The notes under the pieces: generated by a model | Seen by the model: only the letters and a program-made list of their open reading frames with translations | Told to the model about the DNA's origin: nothing | Databases searched by the model: none | Assembly: GCA_946902875.1 (NCBI GenBank) | Contig: OX336342.1 | Coordinates: forward strand, 16,919,523-16,983,522 | Source: Nematopogon swammerdamellus | Lineage: Eukaryota > Arthropoda > Insecta > Lepidoptera > Adelidae | DNA length: 64,000 bases | Direction of reading: 5' to 3' | Shown: positions 18,534 to 29,335 of the stretch, piece after piece | Position numbering within the stretch: position 1 is the stretch's first letter | Layout of the letters: every line of letters starts with the position of its first letter | Program-made: the position numbers and the translations under genes

Positions 18534-20167
18534 ATTTCTGTAAATAAGAAAGGGATTCACGATTTATTTTAGTTATTAAGGTGTAGTAAAGAATAAATTA
18601 GGTCCCTAACATTGATATCCAGGTCACGCCCTTCCTCATCAGGGAGATACGGATTCGGGTCAACGGCGACAAAACAAATTCAATCCTAACCTTTAGGTAG
18701 TCCTCTACCCTGCGTGAGTAGCTGCTTGCCAGTTGTATTACTATACTATTGTTGTACTATTAAGGGCTCCGTAGCTAGGCGTTCTTTTGCTACTACCTAC
18801 TTACATTGCACTATATTAATAGAATCTCGAGCATCCAAAGGTTGACTGTAAGAAATCTCTGTAAGGGATAAGTCCGCCTTTTCACCTTATGTAAAATTTC
18901 TAATGTACTTATTACTATTTAATGTTTATTGGAGCAATATAGCATTTTCTATCTATTCTCTATCCTCTATGTCTACATACATAAAATACAACGTCTGCCA
19001 TCTGTGAGTATGTATGTTCGCTTATAACTCAAGAACAGCTCGACTAATTTACTTGCGGTATTCACCTATGTAATAGAAGGTAACTCCGCAACATTATTAA
19101 ACTATATAGCATCAAGCCATTCTTCATATAAGCTGAGGAGTGGGGCCGAAAGCGAACACTGTCAGAGAAAATTCCACGATTTTCGATTGAAATCCAATTT
19201 GCTATTTCATTGACTTTCCCTTATCAGGGATACAACGTGTGGTATGAGTTACCCAGTTAACAACTTTTTGGCACTTATAAAAATTATAATTATTTATACA
19301 CATACATCTACACATAATATATAAACATTACATACATTTTAGCAATGAATTGCTAAAAATATGCAATGACGGAATGAATATGAATAAGAAATATTATGCT
19401 CGATACATTAAGTAATACAATATGTTTATTCTGCAGAAATAATATTCCAACAATACATTTTATTACCACTCCCTTTTATCAATTCCGTCTTGCCCATTCT
19501 ATTTTCTTTGTGTACACTCAGTCAATTAGTCCTCCATACTATCTGATAAATATATTTTTCTGGATCTCCGTCTTATTTATATATTCATACCAATATTGGG
19601 GTGGAAAGGCGTCAGTTTATCATGCTAGAGGTATGTAGTTCAAAACCTAGAACCTCTTATATTTATAACTCTATGGCCGTAAAGTGCGTCGCACACGATG
19701 AAGATAATATTAAATATATCTTTTATCTTAGGACATATTATATTATAACAATATGCCTCAGCATAAAATTCTTTGAACCATTACACACGATGAATATAAT
19801 ATATAAATACAGGTGTAGGTGTTGTAACGGACACTACATTAAATCTAGGAAGTGATTATTGGGATCAGTAGTAACAAAAAACTCAAATAACTTTTTCTGA
19901 ATTCCCTTTAAATACAAATTTACAGTTTTCATACAAACTAATTGATTAATTCGTTACGTTACAAAACCATGTATATCATCTTAAATTATCTTAAGATATC
20001 GAGCACTATCTTAAGATAATTTAAATTAATATGGAAATAATATATCGAAATATACCTACATGTGGTACCTAGGCAGAGTCATAAGAGAACGTATGGGTTT
20101 CATAGTATTATCATAGCCGTGTGCGATACATGATGATACTTAATTATAAAGATAGACTTATTATATA
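18534..20167. other. No gene recognised; one perfect hairpin
   Basis: AT-rich DNA. Frames at 19396-19855 are AT-driven. A small match to the body 2 tail (CAGGGATACAACGTGTGGTA) is at 19226. The only structured item is the hairpin at 19981. Confidence 0.45.
19981..20024. repeat. Perfect 18-bp-arm hairpin
   Basis: TTAAATTATCTTAAGATA and TATCTTAAGATAATTTAA flank an 8-nt spacer TCGAGCAC. The inner TATCTTAAGATA is itself a palindrome. Confidence 0.85.
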
Positions 20168-20536
20168 CTAGCTACAGCTTGCGGCTTTGCTCGCGTGAAA
20201 TTCGTATTTTATAAAAGAATAAACTAAGTAAGCCCGCTACCGTAACCTTTATTTCGGCGTGCGGAACAATTCAGTTTGTATAAGAGCCACATCTTAGCGT
20301 AACTGGAATAAAATTTTATTTAGCCTATCCTGTGTCCCGTGTAGTTATATGTGCTTGTACTAAGTTTCATCAAATTCGGATGATCGGTTTAAGAGTTATG
20401 AATATACATACATACGTACAGAAAAGATTTCTAAAAATCGTCAATTTAGTTTTAGTATCATACATAGAGTCTACAAATGCAATATCTCATAAAACAAAGT
20501 AACTTACTCCATGACCATCCCTTACAGATTTATTAT
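20168..20536 (-). mobile_element. Helitron-like element, copy 1
   Basis: The 3' end, read on the minus strand, is GGGCAAAAGCTAG-like (CTAG at 20168-20171 after an A) with the GC-rich hairpin. The interior CTATCCTGTGTCCCGTG, TGCTTGTACTAAGTTTCATC, GGATGATCGGTTTAAGAG and ACATAGAGTCTAC matches 59464-59828 closely, defining a repeat of about 365 bp. Confidence 0.65.
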
Positions 20537-20592
20537 TTGTATGATGATTGATTGATTGCTTGATGATGATTGATGTTTGATTGATGATTGAT
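20537..20592 (+). repeat. GATT/GAT-rich microsatellite
   Basis: Irregular GATGATTGATTGATT units. Confidence 0.7.
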
Positions 20593-20683
20593 GTAAGTGT
20601 ATCAGGTGTGTGTGTGACGCGCTTCACACTACCTCAAAAACGTTCAATCACTCCTATCAACTTTACGGTTAAAACAAAGTACA

Positions 20684-20710
20684 CTTTTTTTATGGAAACT
20701 GTGTCGGTTG
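20684..20710 (-). mobile_element. Composite SINE tail, part 1 (split)
   Basis: TTTTTTTATGGAAACTGTG, then TCGGTTG, the 3' end of the SINE that resumes at 21721. Confidence 0.65.
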
Positions 20711-21712
20711 CAAGCGCGTGCCCAGACCTTAATTTTGGGGGGGTCACCAACCTGTACCGCTGCGCGCGGGTGTAGCCCGCAAGGCTAGGGGGGGGGTGCA
20801 CGGTACGAGTCCTTCATCGCAGGAGAGTTTTGCTGCAGCTGTGACGGACGGCACTTTGCGAGTTTTCTCCCCAAACATTTGTGGGTTCGCTTAGTCTGCT
20901 TTACAGATACTATCACGGACGCTGCTCTGTGGAACTAGCATCCCTTATTGCCTGCCACCCGTCCTATCTCCGCATGACTCGTCGCAGAGAGACTCAGCAC
21001 CCTTTTGTTGTTGACATTGGGCTTTTGAGAACCACTCGATTCTCTAAATCGTTTCTTTGTCGCACCGCTAGAGTGTGGAACTGTCTTCCGGCGAGTGTAT
21101 TTCCTGAATCCTTTAACCTGGGTGTAGCAACAGTCCGCAAATCTGCTGGCATGACACCTAACTGAGCGTGGTTTCGGGAGGAGAGGTGATTTTGGCTCTG
21201 TCGACTACACCATTGGTATCTCGGCACAGCCACACATGCTGGTTTACATAAAAAAAAACAGATTACAGATTTGCGCGACGCATCTTTTTTAATTTAACCC
21301 TAACCTAATGTTGAGGCGGTGCATGTCGTTTTTGTTAAACTCCCATAGTGCAATTTGGCTGCAGCTGCGTCAAAGCTCTCCTGCGATGAAGGAATCGTGT
21401 GCACGGTGGTCGGACGGTGCGGCGGCAGCGCACGAGTGTTCTCGCTTCTCGTTCACTCATGCATCGCACGAAAACAACCAGATCGAGTGTAAAGTTCATT
21501 ATTGCTTTGCAGCTGCGCGCATTTGCGTGGGCGAGCGTGTAGGCATGTTTCGCGCGTCTGACGAATTTCTACTGAAACACCGCCGGCGCGGCGGTGCACC
21601 GGGCGGTAGGTAGTTAGCGCGCGCAAGTACATAAGAGTGCGTGAGGCCTGCTCGGGCTGACTTTGGGGGGGTCATGACCCCCATGACCCCCCCCCCCCTG
21701 TGCACGCGCTTG
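20711..21712. mobile_element. hAT-like element, 1002 bp, with LINE fragment
   Basis: GTCGGTTG at 20703-20710 and 21713-21720 is a perfect 8-bp target duplication inside the SINE. The ends CAAGCGCGTGCCCAG and CTGTGCACGCGCTTG are inverted repeats with one change. GGGGGGGTCA-type blocks sit at both subtermini. An inner inverted pair (CCTTCATCGCAGGAGAG at 20810, its complement at 21375) suggests an internal rearrangement. It holds a LINE RT fragment but no transposase. Confidence 0.8.
20884..21165 (+). pseudogene. LINE reverse transcriptase C-terminal fragment
   Basis: The frame reads S-L-L-Y-R-Y-Y-H-G-R-C-S, then H-P-F-V-V-D, T-T-R-F-S-K-S-F-L-C-R-T-A-R-V-W-N-C-L-P and V-F-P-E-S-F-N-L-G-V. The HGxC, TTRF-FLCRTARxWNxLP and VFPExxNLG motifs in this order are the C-terminal end of jockey/CR1-like LINE proteins. 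It is truncated at both ends within the hAT-like element. It differs from the 4370 relic and so comes from another LINE. Confidence 0.75.
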
Positions 21713-21720
21713 GTCGGTTG

Positions 21721-22064
21721 GCTACATCACCTACAAAATCCGTGATGTCAGCCCATAACACCGGGTGATCTAGGTCAGTGCTATCCTTCGTTTCAAGTCG
21801 GCTACACTGAACTGGACGGAAAACACAAACTATTTACATAGCCGTTTCGACCGACGTTTCGTTCAATGCGGTGGTGGTGCCACCCCGACCGAGATAAACC
21901 CTACCACCTAGTAAGGTAAGAAGGGAAGGGACCTACAGTTTAACGTGGAATCCGAACCACGGTCAGCCTCCAACGGTCGAGCGGTCACCCGTCTTAGTAC
22001 TGACCGCGCCCAGGGTTGCTTAATAATAGTCGACCGACCGCACCGCTGAGCTACCGAGGCTGAC
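21721..22064 (-). mobile_element. Composite tRNA/5S-head SINE, main part
   Basis: It continues the split copy from GCTACATCACCTAC through the body to the head. On the minus strand the head reads GTCAGCCTCGGTAGCTCAG, TTAAGCAACCCTGGGCGC, GGTCAGTACTAAGACGGG, TGACCGCTCGACC and GGAGGCTGACC with the T arm GGTTCGGATTCC. With 20684-20710 it makes a nearly complete element. Confidence 0.85.
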
Positions 22065-22861
22065 ACTTTTGAGAATGTCAATGAAAAAGTACTATTATGT
22101 CATTTGGCAAAGACATTTCGATTAAAATTCTTTACTTTCAGATTTTATAACGAATGTTTCGTTTAGTACTGCGGATGAATGTTCAAGAACAAAAGAAATT
22201 TAATAAAAACATTTTTCGTTCGTTGTTCTGGAAATAATTTGAAGGAAAAAAAGCTCGATGGTAAATACGTCTGTATCTACTATAGAAGTCCGTTCCTAGC
22301 AATGGAGCCAACCCCTGATGATGATAATGACCGAGAATTAAAATTGAATACGCTTTCAAAATTAACTCAACGTTCCGTTTCATACTTAAGCCCGGCTTAA
22401 GCACCTGAAGCCCGGCTTATCTCACCTGCAGCGGTCATGCATAAATCTGTCGGGCGTGCTCTCGCTAAACGCACAGGCGAACTTCCAAACAACACTTAAA
22501 CCCAACGTAAATTACAGCAAATGCTAACAGTTCATAACTGCAATGAATATCGTATAGACCACTCTTCTACGTGACGAAGTTCTTGCCGGCGGGATTATAT
22601 TATAGTCCCCTGTCTCTGCCGCACCTGTATAATCACTACATATTAGCGCTGGTCGTTATTTTGAAACTTTCACATTCCACCCTTCAGGTTGTAAAAGTTC
22701 ACTAATTGCTAAATGTGCTGTATTATATATATTACAAGTGACAGACAACGTAGTGAGACTAATTTGGATGCTTTGTTGAATTATGTAAGTCTGCAAATGG
22801 GAATTTTAGTGAGAACAGGGAAAATACGAGTATGTAATATGTTATAATATTGTGTTCTCTT
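22065..22861. other. No recognised feature
   Basis: Mixed DNA. Two opposing 73-codon frames at 22179-22404 have no motif. A possible AG acceptor (ACTTTCAG, 22134-22141) has no credible exon behind it. Confidence 0.4.
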
Positions 22862-23006
22862 AGACAGAGACAGAGACAGAGACAGAGACAGAGACAGAGA
22901 CAGAGACAGAGACAGAGACAGAGACAGAGACAGAGACAGAGACAGAGACAGAGACAGAGACAGAGGCAGAGACAGAGACAGAGACAGAGACAGAGACAGA
23001 GACAGA
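22862..23006 (+). repeat. (GACAGA)n hexanucleotide microsatellite
   Basis: About 24 units with a single GAGGCA change near 22964. The Arg/Gln and Leu/Cys frames crossing it are artefacts of the repeat. Confidence 0.95.
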
Positions 23007-23551
23007 TCAACCATATGATTCAGGATAATTAAAGCCTACATAACTTAACGCTACCATCACAAGGACCGACTAGTACGTGCGAAAGTAATTATTGTGAGAA
23101 TGTTAATTTAAAAGTAACTTTGAAATTGGATACATTAATTCTCCATCATTTAAATTAGCATTTTAATATCTTTTTGATATCTTGTATTTTCCTGTTTGCA
23201 ATCTTTTAGGCGTGATTAGAATTAAACGACAAAGGACTTAGGAGAGATTCCATTAAGTTGAAATTAGAAGAGAGCCATGTTTACTTCAAAATGTCAACAC
23301 GTTTCTACGTCAAATAAAATTCGTCTTCGCCATCAAAGGAATATAATACTTACTAATATTTATACTAGCTCATGCTTAAACAGTCCCGAGAAAGCACGAA
23401 TATGTTTGTTTAATTTAGTTATAATTTTTTTTTGTAGAATTTAATTATTTTAACTATTTAATATTTTATTATGTTCTACCTCTCGAGGTCTGCATTTAGA
23501 TAGAAAACTACCCATATTATTCTTACGAGCGAATGAACACATTGTACACAT
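23007..23551. other. No recognised feature
   Basis: AT-rich, apparently unique. Confidence 0.5.
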
Positions 23552-23663
23552 TAGTAGAAGCGGACGATCCGACGAATGTGAGGGCGCGGACGAGTAGCCC
23601 GTCCGCGCCCTCACATCCGCGACAGAGGACCTCCCGCGACGGACGTACGTCCGCTTGCTACTA
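23552..23663. mobile_element. 112-bp foldback with nested hairpin
   Basis: Outer ends TAGTAGAAGCGGACG and CGTCCGCTTGCTACTA pair with one extra base. The inner arms ATGTGAGGGCGCGGACG and CGTCCGCGCCCTCACAT (17 bp, perfect) enclose AGTAGCC. It is GC-rich in AT-rich DNA, hence a MITE or foldback insertion. Confidence 0.8.
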
Positions 23664-23971
23664 TTCCAGCTTCCAAGTATTCATTACGTATGTAAACTAA
23701 ATCTACATATCAAATAAAAATACAAAAAAACTACAATTATAAAACACATATTATATTAGGTATAAATGTTACTATTATATACATATTATAAAACAAAAAC
23801 GTTCTACCAAGAAATATAAAAAAAAACTTAATTATTTGTTTTGTTTGTTTAATATACTTTATTTTCCTCGATGGTTATCTATAATTATTTAACTTTAATT
23901 TAATGAAACTGGACATTTACCTACCTGTTCTGTTCATGCCGATACCTGTCCTCTGATTAATATTTCATATA
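23664..23971. other. No recognised feature
   Basis: AT-rich DNA with a B-form purine/pyrimidine mix. Nothing supported. Confidence 0.5.
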
Positions 23972-24231
23972 TATATAAGGTCTTTCATTAGTAGGATGAA
24001 CGATACGCTAAGGGTGTATGTACCCCATACCAATTTTTTTTATACGATATAAAAAACCTACTCACTCCCTCGCTCACTCCTCAAATTTAATACGTGAAGT
24101 GCGCGTATTTCACCTTAATAAGTACGTTTTTTATATCTTAAAAAAATAAAATTGGTATGGGAACGTGATGTATCTTATACACATACACGCCTTAGCGTAT
24201 CGTTACCTACTATTGAAAGTCCTTATATATG
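23972..24231. mobile_element. MITE, TATATAAGG family, 260 bp
   Basis: The left end TATATAAGGTCTTTCATTAG, GATACGCTAAGG faces the right end CCTTAGCGTATCG, CTATTGAAAGTCCTTATATA. Inner ACCCCATACCAATTTT and AAAATTGGTATGGG continue the fold. The terminal motif and CGCTAAGG block are shared with the larger element at 43251. Confidence 0.8.
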
Positions 24232-25443
24232 TAGGTACTTATTAAGGTAACTTATTAGAGATTGAAATATATTTTTATTACCACCAATAGTATGGCTATA
24301 ATAAAAAAAAAAACATTACACTGACACCTTAGCCATTATATTTTTTCCACTGATGACGACAGACACGTCGAAATATATGCAAATATGTGTAATTTTTAAA
24401 ATAATTATATTGTATAATTAATAAAATAAAATAACTTATTAGAGTTAACAGTCAATAGAATATCCATTTCATCAGTGGACTGGTCTGTAGTGAATATAGC
24501 GCCATTGGAGCCCCATGCTAAAGCTAGAAAACTATAGAACCAACTAAACTAAATCTAGAAACTATTGAGTGTTATTCCATAGAAATTATTGGTAACATTA
24601 TCTATCTAGAATACGTTAGGTACGTACATTCAAGAATAGCAAATAACATTCACAAACAGATGTAAAAACGTAAATAAATGTATGTGGAACCTTATCACAT
24701 ACACACCTATTTGTCGCGTGGAGTGTTTATTGAGGCGTGCAGTAAACACATAACTATGAAAAGGTTGTAAAATGATTTCTCAATTTTTGTAAACCGCTGT
24801 ACCACGTTCGTACTTTTCAAATAACATAAACTGAAGTTTAGAACGTCCGCACCGAATAGCTCGAATATCCCATGAGATTTCGTCCTCAACTGCAGTTTTA
24901 ATAAGCGCAGTCTCCAAAGCGACAATGACTACAACTTCGGAAGCCGGAGTCCGCAATTCGATAAACTAAGCCACGGATAATCTAAACTGGCATTATTTGC
25001 TGAAGTATAGAAAGTAGGTTGTTCAGAGTCAAAAGTTGTCAGCTTGGCCTGAGATGCAAAATCACTCTCTGAAGCATTGTTATTCACACAATCACACTGT
25101 ATAATATAATCAAATGAAATGAAAAAAACATAATTTATCGTACACCATTGTATAAAAGGGTCACAAAAGGCGACTTTAAAGCCTTGCGGAATTCTTTACG
25201 AACTATAGCCTTTGCAATGTGAAAAACGCGTAGGGGCGGCCAATGCAGTACCTACTAAAGAATGAACAGTAATATGCAATATGAATACATAACTTACATG
25301 GACAAAAGATAATATATATGGATATATTTATAAAAGACGTTATTCTGGTCATAAACTCGACTGGTGTGTGTAAACACAAAACTTAAGAGCGTAAGTTCTT
25401 AAGAGCGATTGTACCATAAATGTGATTTTAATTACCGTTGTTC
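24232..25443. other. No recognised feature
   Basis: Mostly AT-rich, apparently unique DNA upstream of the candidate exon. A minus frame at 24707-24925 has no motif. CAAAAGATAATATATATGGA and TATTTATAAAAGACG at 25304-25342 are TATA-like. Confidence 0.4.
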
Positions 25444-25631
25444 ATGGTAGAAAAAGAAGTCAAAATTCTCAACTACCCACAGATGGCTACAATCTCCGTC
25501 AACGGCGGTACATGTCAAACTGACAGCTCTTCCCTGACCGCCGCGGCCGCCGCCGAACGCAGGAGCTCGCTCGAAAAATTACTCGGAAATCCGAGTCGAA
25601 ACGTCGCGGAAGCGATAAAAACAAACCGTCA
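25444..25631 (+). CDS. Candidate first coding exon, product unrecognised
   Basis: An open frame from ATG 25444 (or ATG 25483) ends at a strong splice donor, CA|GTAAGTAAG, at 25632. The protein has M-A-T-I-S-V-N-G-G, then a Ser-rich stretch, A-A-A-A-A-E-R-R-S-S-L-E-K-L-L-G and N-V-A-E-A-I-K-T-N-R. Codon use becomes GC-rich and the poly-Ala is encoded by mixed GCC/GCG, unlike the surrounding AT-rich DNA. ATG 25483 also follows a CCCACAG that could be an acceptor, so translation may start there after a 5' UTR intron. Two bases of a codon remain at the donor. No family is recognised. No partner exon was confirmed in the window. Confidence 0.55.
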
Positions 25632-26288
25632 GTAAGTAAGCTGTATCAAATATTTCTGTCACTATTGCACCTGACTATGTAGTGTACACTGCCAGGCATT
25701 CCTAATTTTACTCTAAAGCTTTGACTAATGTCACAGCTGCAAATTTACGCCTCGCCTTGTATACATGTTTAAACAAATTATCACATTTGTCTTTTTAAGT
25801 AGAACGCTTTTTGTCAATCGCCCACGAAGGTTCGCGCTGAAACCTGAAGTACCCCAAAAACGCCGAAGCGTAGCCGTGTCCTAAGCACAGTCGTTTTGAT
25901 TCACACCTCATAATCCATGCGTAATAGCGCGTAATAGTCGGCAGTTTATAAAATGGGACCCATAAATCGCGTAGGACATTTTTGGGAATGTAATGGGACG
26001 ACCATCGAGTATAGGACATCCTACATGCCGACGCGAGGCCCGAAATTTATGAGAATCGTTCAAAAATAATGACGGGATTCTTTTACTGACCTTTCGATAG
26101 CCCAGACTCGCTCCCGCTATTTATAAGGAAGGACATTTTGGACACTCATTCGTTTGATACGCGGTATTCACATCTTCAAACGAAAAATGTTCGAAGTGAT
26201 AGCTTGACCTCGGTTACTGAGTTGGCAGCAAAGACATACTCAAATTAAGGGCGAAACGGCTAGGAAAAGGAACAGTTTATTTTCGCAG
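25632..26288. other. Probable intron, no other feature
   Basis: It follows the donor at 25632. Nothing repetitive or coding was recognised. Confidence 0.35.
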
Positions 26289-26376
26289 AATGGGCAATGA
26301 CATGGTACTGTGATGGGCTGACAGCATGCGTGTAGCAGAGCAGGAGATGTAGCCAACCGTGTCGTTTAAACATAAA
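26289..26376 (+). mobile_element. Composite SINE tail, decayed fragment
   Basis: GACATGGTACTGTGATGGGC, TGACAG, GATGTAGCCAACCGTGTCG and a short AAACATAAA match the last part of the SINE body with deletions. Confidence 0.55.
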
Positions 26377-27281
26377 CGCAAATGTAATACTGAGAACTCA
26401 TCCAAAGTTTGCCACACAAAAAATCACTAGAAATTTTATTAGCAAAATGTAAATTTACGACCGGACTCTTTTCCTTAATTTCCTAGTCCTATTACGAATA
26501 GTACCAGGTTATTTAAACGAAGTATTGGCTTCATTAAAACACAATTCCAATCTCTAGAGGAAAACGAACATGCACTTTATAGACTATTCGCCGAGGCTTT
26601 CAACTGGGAGCCTCGTCCAAACGATGGAGCCTTCTAAAGTTTCACAGCTTTGCTATAGAGGTCGCTGCCGTCACTTCGTGCCAGGATCGGTCCACGTCCA
26701 GGCTCTATTGTTCCCGCGACGAGCATCGGCGCTGCGGAGGAAACGAAATTTCTCCGATTTTAAAGCTTTTAGACGATGTCGTAAAAATTGGGGAAAATCT
26801 CTTTCGCGCTGTCTACCGAGACGGCCCGGAGTATCGCACTTATAAAGTCGAGCGAAAATCTTTTAGTCATTTAATCATTTCTCCATTTCATAGGTCTTAA
26901 AACATGAAAGTAAGAAAAACGTATTCTGAATTGCCAGTATTTTAAAAATAAGCAGTTATAAATAAGCCAGCCATGTGATATCTAATGTAAGTGAGAAAAG
27001 TTCGAAAGATCGAAATAAACCATCCCTGACACAAAATACCGCCGTCATTTATGGCAATATATAGAAACAATACACGCGAAGGCTTCGGTGACGACGACGA
27101 GGGGTAAAACGGAAGAATCGGGGGGTTCGACGGGGGAGGAGGGAGGAGGGAGGAGCTCGAAGGAGGATGGCAAGACGAGACGTGTGCGGAAGGCAATCTC
27201 ATTTGATGAATATTTAATATCGTTCCAATGAAAATCTGTTTTCAACTCAGATAAAAACTCTTTTGGCACATTTATAAAAAT
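26377..27281. other. No recognised gene; GA-rich patch
   Basis: A purine-rich stretch at 27088-27172 (GGAGGAGGGAGGAGGGAGG) is simple sequence. A 91-codon plus frame at 26570-26845 is basic (Arg-rich) but has no splice or domain support. Confidence 0.4.
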
Positions 27282-27332
27282 ATGATCAATTTGCATAGAA
27301 GCGTTTTAATTTCGTTACCACTTTTGATGAAG
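27282..27332 (+). CDS. Very tentative signal-peptide exon
   Basis: A TTTATAAAAATATG precedes a 17-codon stretch M-I-N-L-H-R-S-V-L-I-S-L-P-L-L-M-K that ends at AAG|GTAAGC. It would fit a short first exon coding a signal peptide. A second donor-like CAAG|GTAAGG follows at 27389. It is too short to separate from chance. Confidence 0.15.
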
Positions 27333-27808
27333 GTAAGCGCTCTGTCAAATGGCTGTCTAAGCCACTCCTTTTATTCAGACACTACAAGGTAAGGCTTTCG
27401 GCTCGACGACGCCTCTTTGAGGTTATTTGCGGGATCGAAGTTTAAAGGGATACCGAGTACGTATATAAAGGCCCAATTCTGTTTTATTGAAAATGTCTCC
27501 GAGAGGTCGAACCGCTGCCCTCGACAATGCCAAAAGGTGTCATTCAAAGTCCCGCCGACCGCTCAATGACTGATGGATGATTCCCGCTCTGAGGTTTCAG
27601 TGGTGAAGCCTATGAAATATCTTTTCTGCTACCATTCGGGTGATTTATGATTTTATTTCAGTTGTCTCAATATTTCTTCAAAATTGGTACTATAATAGCC
27701 ATTTCTATGTCATTACATTATTTCCGCACGAATTATTCAGGCATTTGGAACTTCCATTCATCTTGTAAAAATATTCTCAATAATATATTCCTGTGCACGC
27801 ACGGGTAT
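27333..27808. other. No recognised feature
   Basis: Mixed DNA, no supported element. Confidence 0.4.
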
Positions 27809-27870
27809 TAAAAAAATCGGTCAAGCCGAGTTTTTACTCACGCACGTAGGGTTCCGTAGATCCGCTATAC
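27809..27870 (+). repeat. GGGTTCCGTA repeat end fragment
   Basis: AAAAAATCGGTCAAGCCGAG, then CACGTAGGGTTCCGTAGA, a worn start of the repeat, 5' of a better copy. Confidence 0.6.
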
Positions 27871-27883
27871 CATACCTGTACAA

Positions 27884-28100
27884 AACCGGCCAGGTGCGAG
27901 CCGAACTCGCGCACCGAGGGTTCCGTATCGCCATGTCATGGTCAGCGCCACTCACGCCATCTATGGCGTGTTTTATGAAATGCTTCATATTAGTTAAATG
28001 TCATGATTAGTTAAAATGCTTCATAATCTATTCGGTAGACGCCCCGCATACTCGTTTTAGTTTCATATATGGGGACCCCCGAGAATTTTTTACTATTTCA
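27884..28100 (+). repeat. GGGTTCCGTA repeat, 5' part
   Basis: AAAACCGGCCAGGTGCGAGC, GAGGGTTCCGTATCGCCATG, CACTCACGCCATCTATGGCG and GAATTTTTTACTATTTCAGG. The microsatellite end is missing. Confidence 0.75.
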
Positions 28101-28249
28101 GGTTTTTATCTTATTTAAACCTATTTGAAGACATTCGATCAAGCATTGAGATGGCATTTCGAATTGCCAGGAACAAGGTGTCATGGGCTGACATTATGGG
28201 TTTAGACAACTATGTTTTCTTCCATAAAAAAAAGTTGATGTATTTAGAA

Positions 28250-28611
28250 AAAAAAAACCGGCCAAGTGCGAGTCGAACTCGTGCACCGAGGGTTCCGTAT
28301 CGCCATGTCACGGCTAGCGCCACTCACGCCATCTATGGCGTGTTTTATGAAATGCTTCATATTAGTTAAATGTCATGATTAGTTAAAATGCTTCATACTC
28401 TTTTCGGTAGACGCCCGAGAATTTTTTACTATTTCATATTTTTATTATTTGTTGTTATATCGGCCATAATAACACATATTCTGTGATAATTTTAACGGGC
28501 TACCTATTACGGTTCAAGAGATACAGTACAGCCCTCGGACAGACGGACAGACATACAGACGGCGTAGGCTTAGTAATAGGCTCCCGTACGACGGATACGA
28601 AACCCTAAAAA
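28250..28611 (+). repeat. GGGTTCCGTA repeat, full-length
   Basis: From AAACCGGCCAAGTGCGAGTC to GGACAGACGGACAGACAT, GGCTTAGTAATAGGCTCCCG and CGAAACCCTAAAAA. It matches 58431-58858 and the reverse of 2314-2730. Confidence 0.8.
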
Positions 28612-28729
28612 CTATATCCGTCTATCTTTTGTATATAAGTATCTGCGATTCAAACTACCTATATAGCGCCATCTATTATTTAGTAGCGTGAATATGTACT
28701 ATTTGATTTTTGCCAGTTTCTCATGTGGG

Positions 28730-28912
28730 GTGGGGACCGTCTTTATTTCTACGCCGTTTGTTCTTTTTATTATTTGTTGGCATATCCGCCATAATACCAA
28801 ACATATTTTGTGAAAATTTCAACCGGCTATCTATTACGGTACAGACAGACAGACGGCGGTGTAGACTTAGTAATAGGCTTCCGTATGGATACGGAATCTT
28901 AAAAAGGAAATT
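28730..28912 (+). repeat. GGGTTCCGTA repeat, 3' part
   Basis: TTATTATTTGTTGGCATATC, CATATTTTGTGAAAATTTC, a CAGACAGACAGACGGCG run and TACGGAATCTTAAAAA. Confidence 0.65.
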
Positions 28913-29335
28913 TATTGTACTTTAACTCCAGGCTGCACTACGGCCAAATTATCGTTTGTAAATATCGAATCATTAATTTGGTAATTTATTTCTATGCCTG
29001 AATGTAAAAATTCATAAATACACTCGATTTAATAAATATTACCTCCCACATATTTTTTTTACTTCGTCAGCGAATGAGTTATTTGATTTATTCTCGCAGT
29101 TCCCGCGACCCGACGACACGTTGCAACAAAATTGCTACGTGGTGTTTCTATCCAGACAAATATCAAATAAAATGTGCAAGCGATGTGATTTAAAAAAAAA
29201 AGTACGGCTTTTGAATAACTCTGTTTTATAGAGATTTTTGTTGAATCAGCTTCAGGTGTTCATAGTAACGTTGCCATACATTGTATTAGACGCGGCGAAA
29301 TTAACGAGATATGGGACAATTTAGAATACAATAAT
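28913..29335. other. No recognised feature
   Basis: AT-rich, apparently unique DNA. Confidence 0.5.

Noticed and set aside
21308..21613. A 101-codon frame inside the hAT-like element
   Set aside because: No transposase motif, overlaps an opposite frame and an inverted repeat.
22759..23032. Three reading frames with Leu/Cys, Leu/Ser or Arg/Gln repeats
   Set aside because: They are translations of the (GACAGA)n microsatellite.
27282..27389. A signal-peptide exon plus a 10-nt microexon
   Set aside because: The implied 47-bp intron is too short and the exon too small; kept only as a very low-confidence feature.
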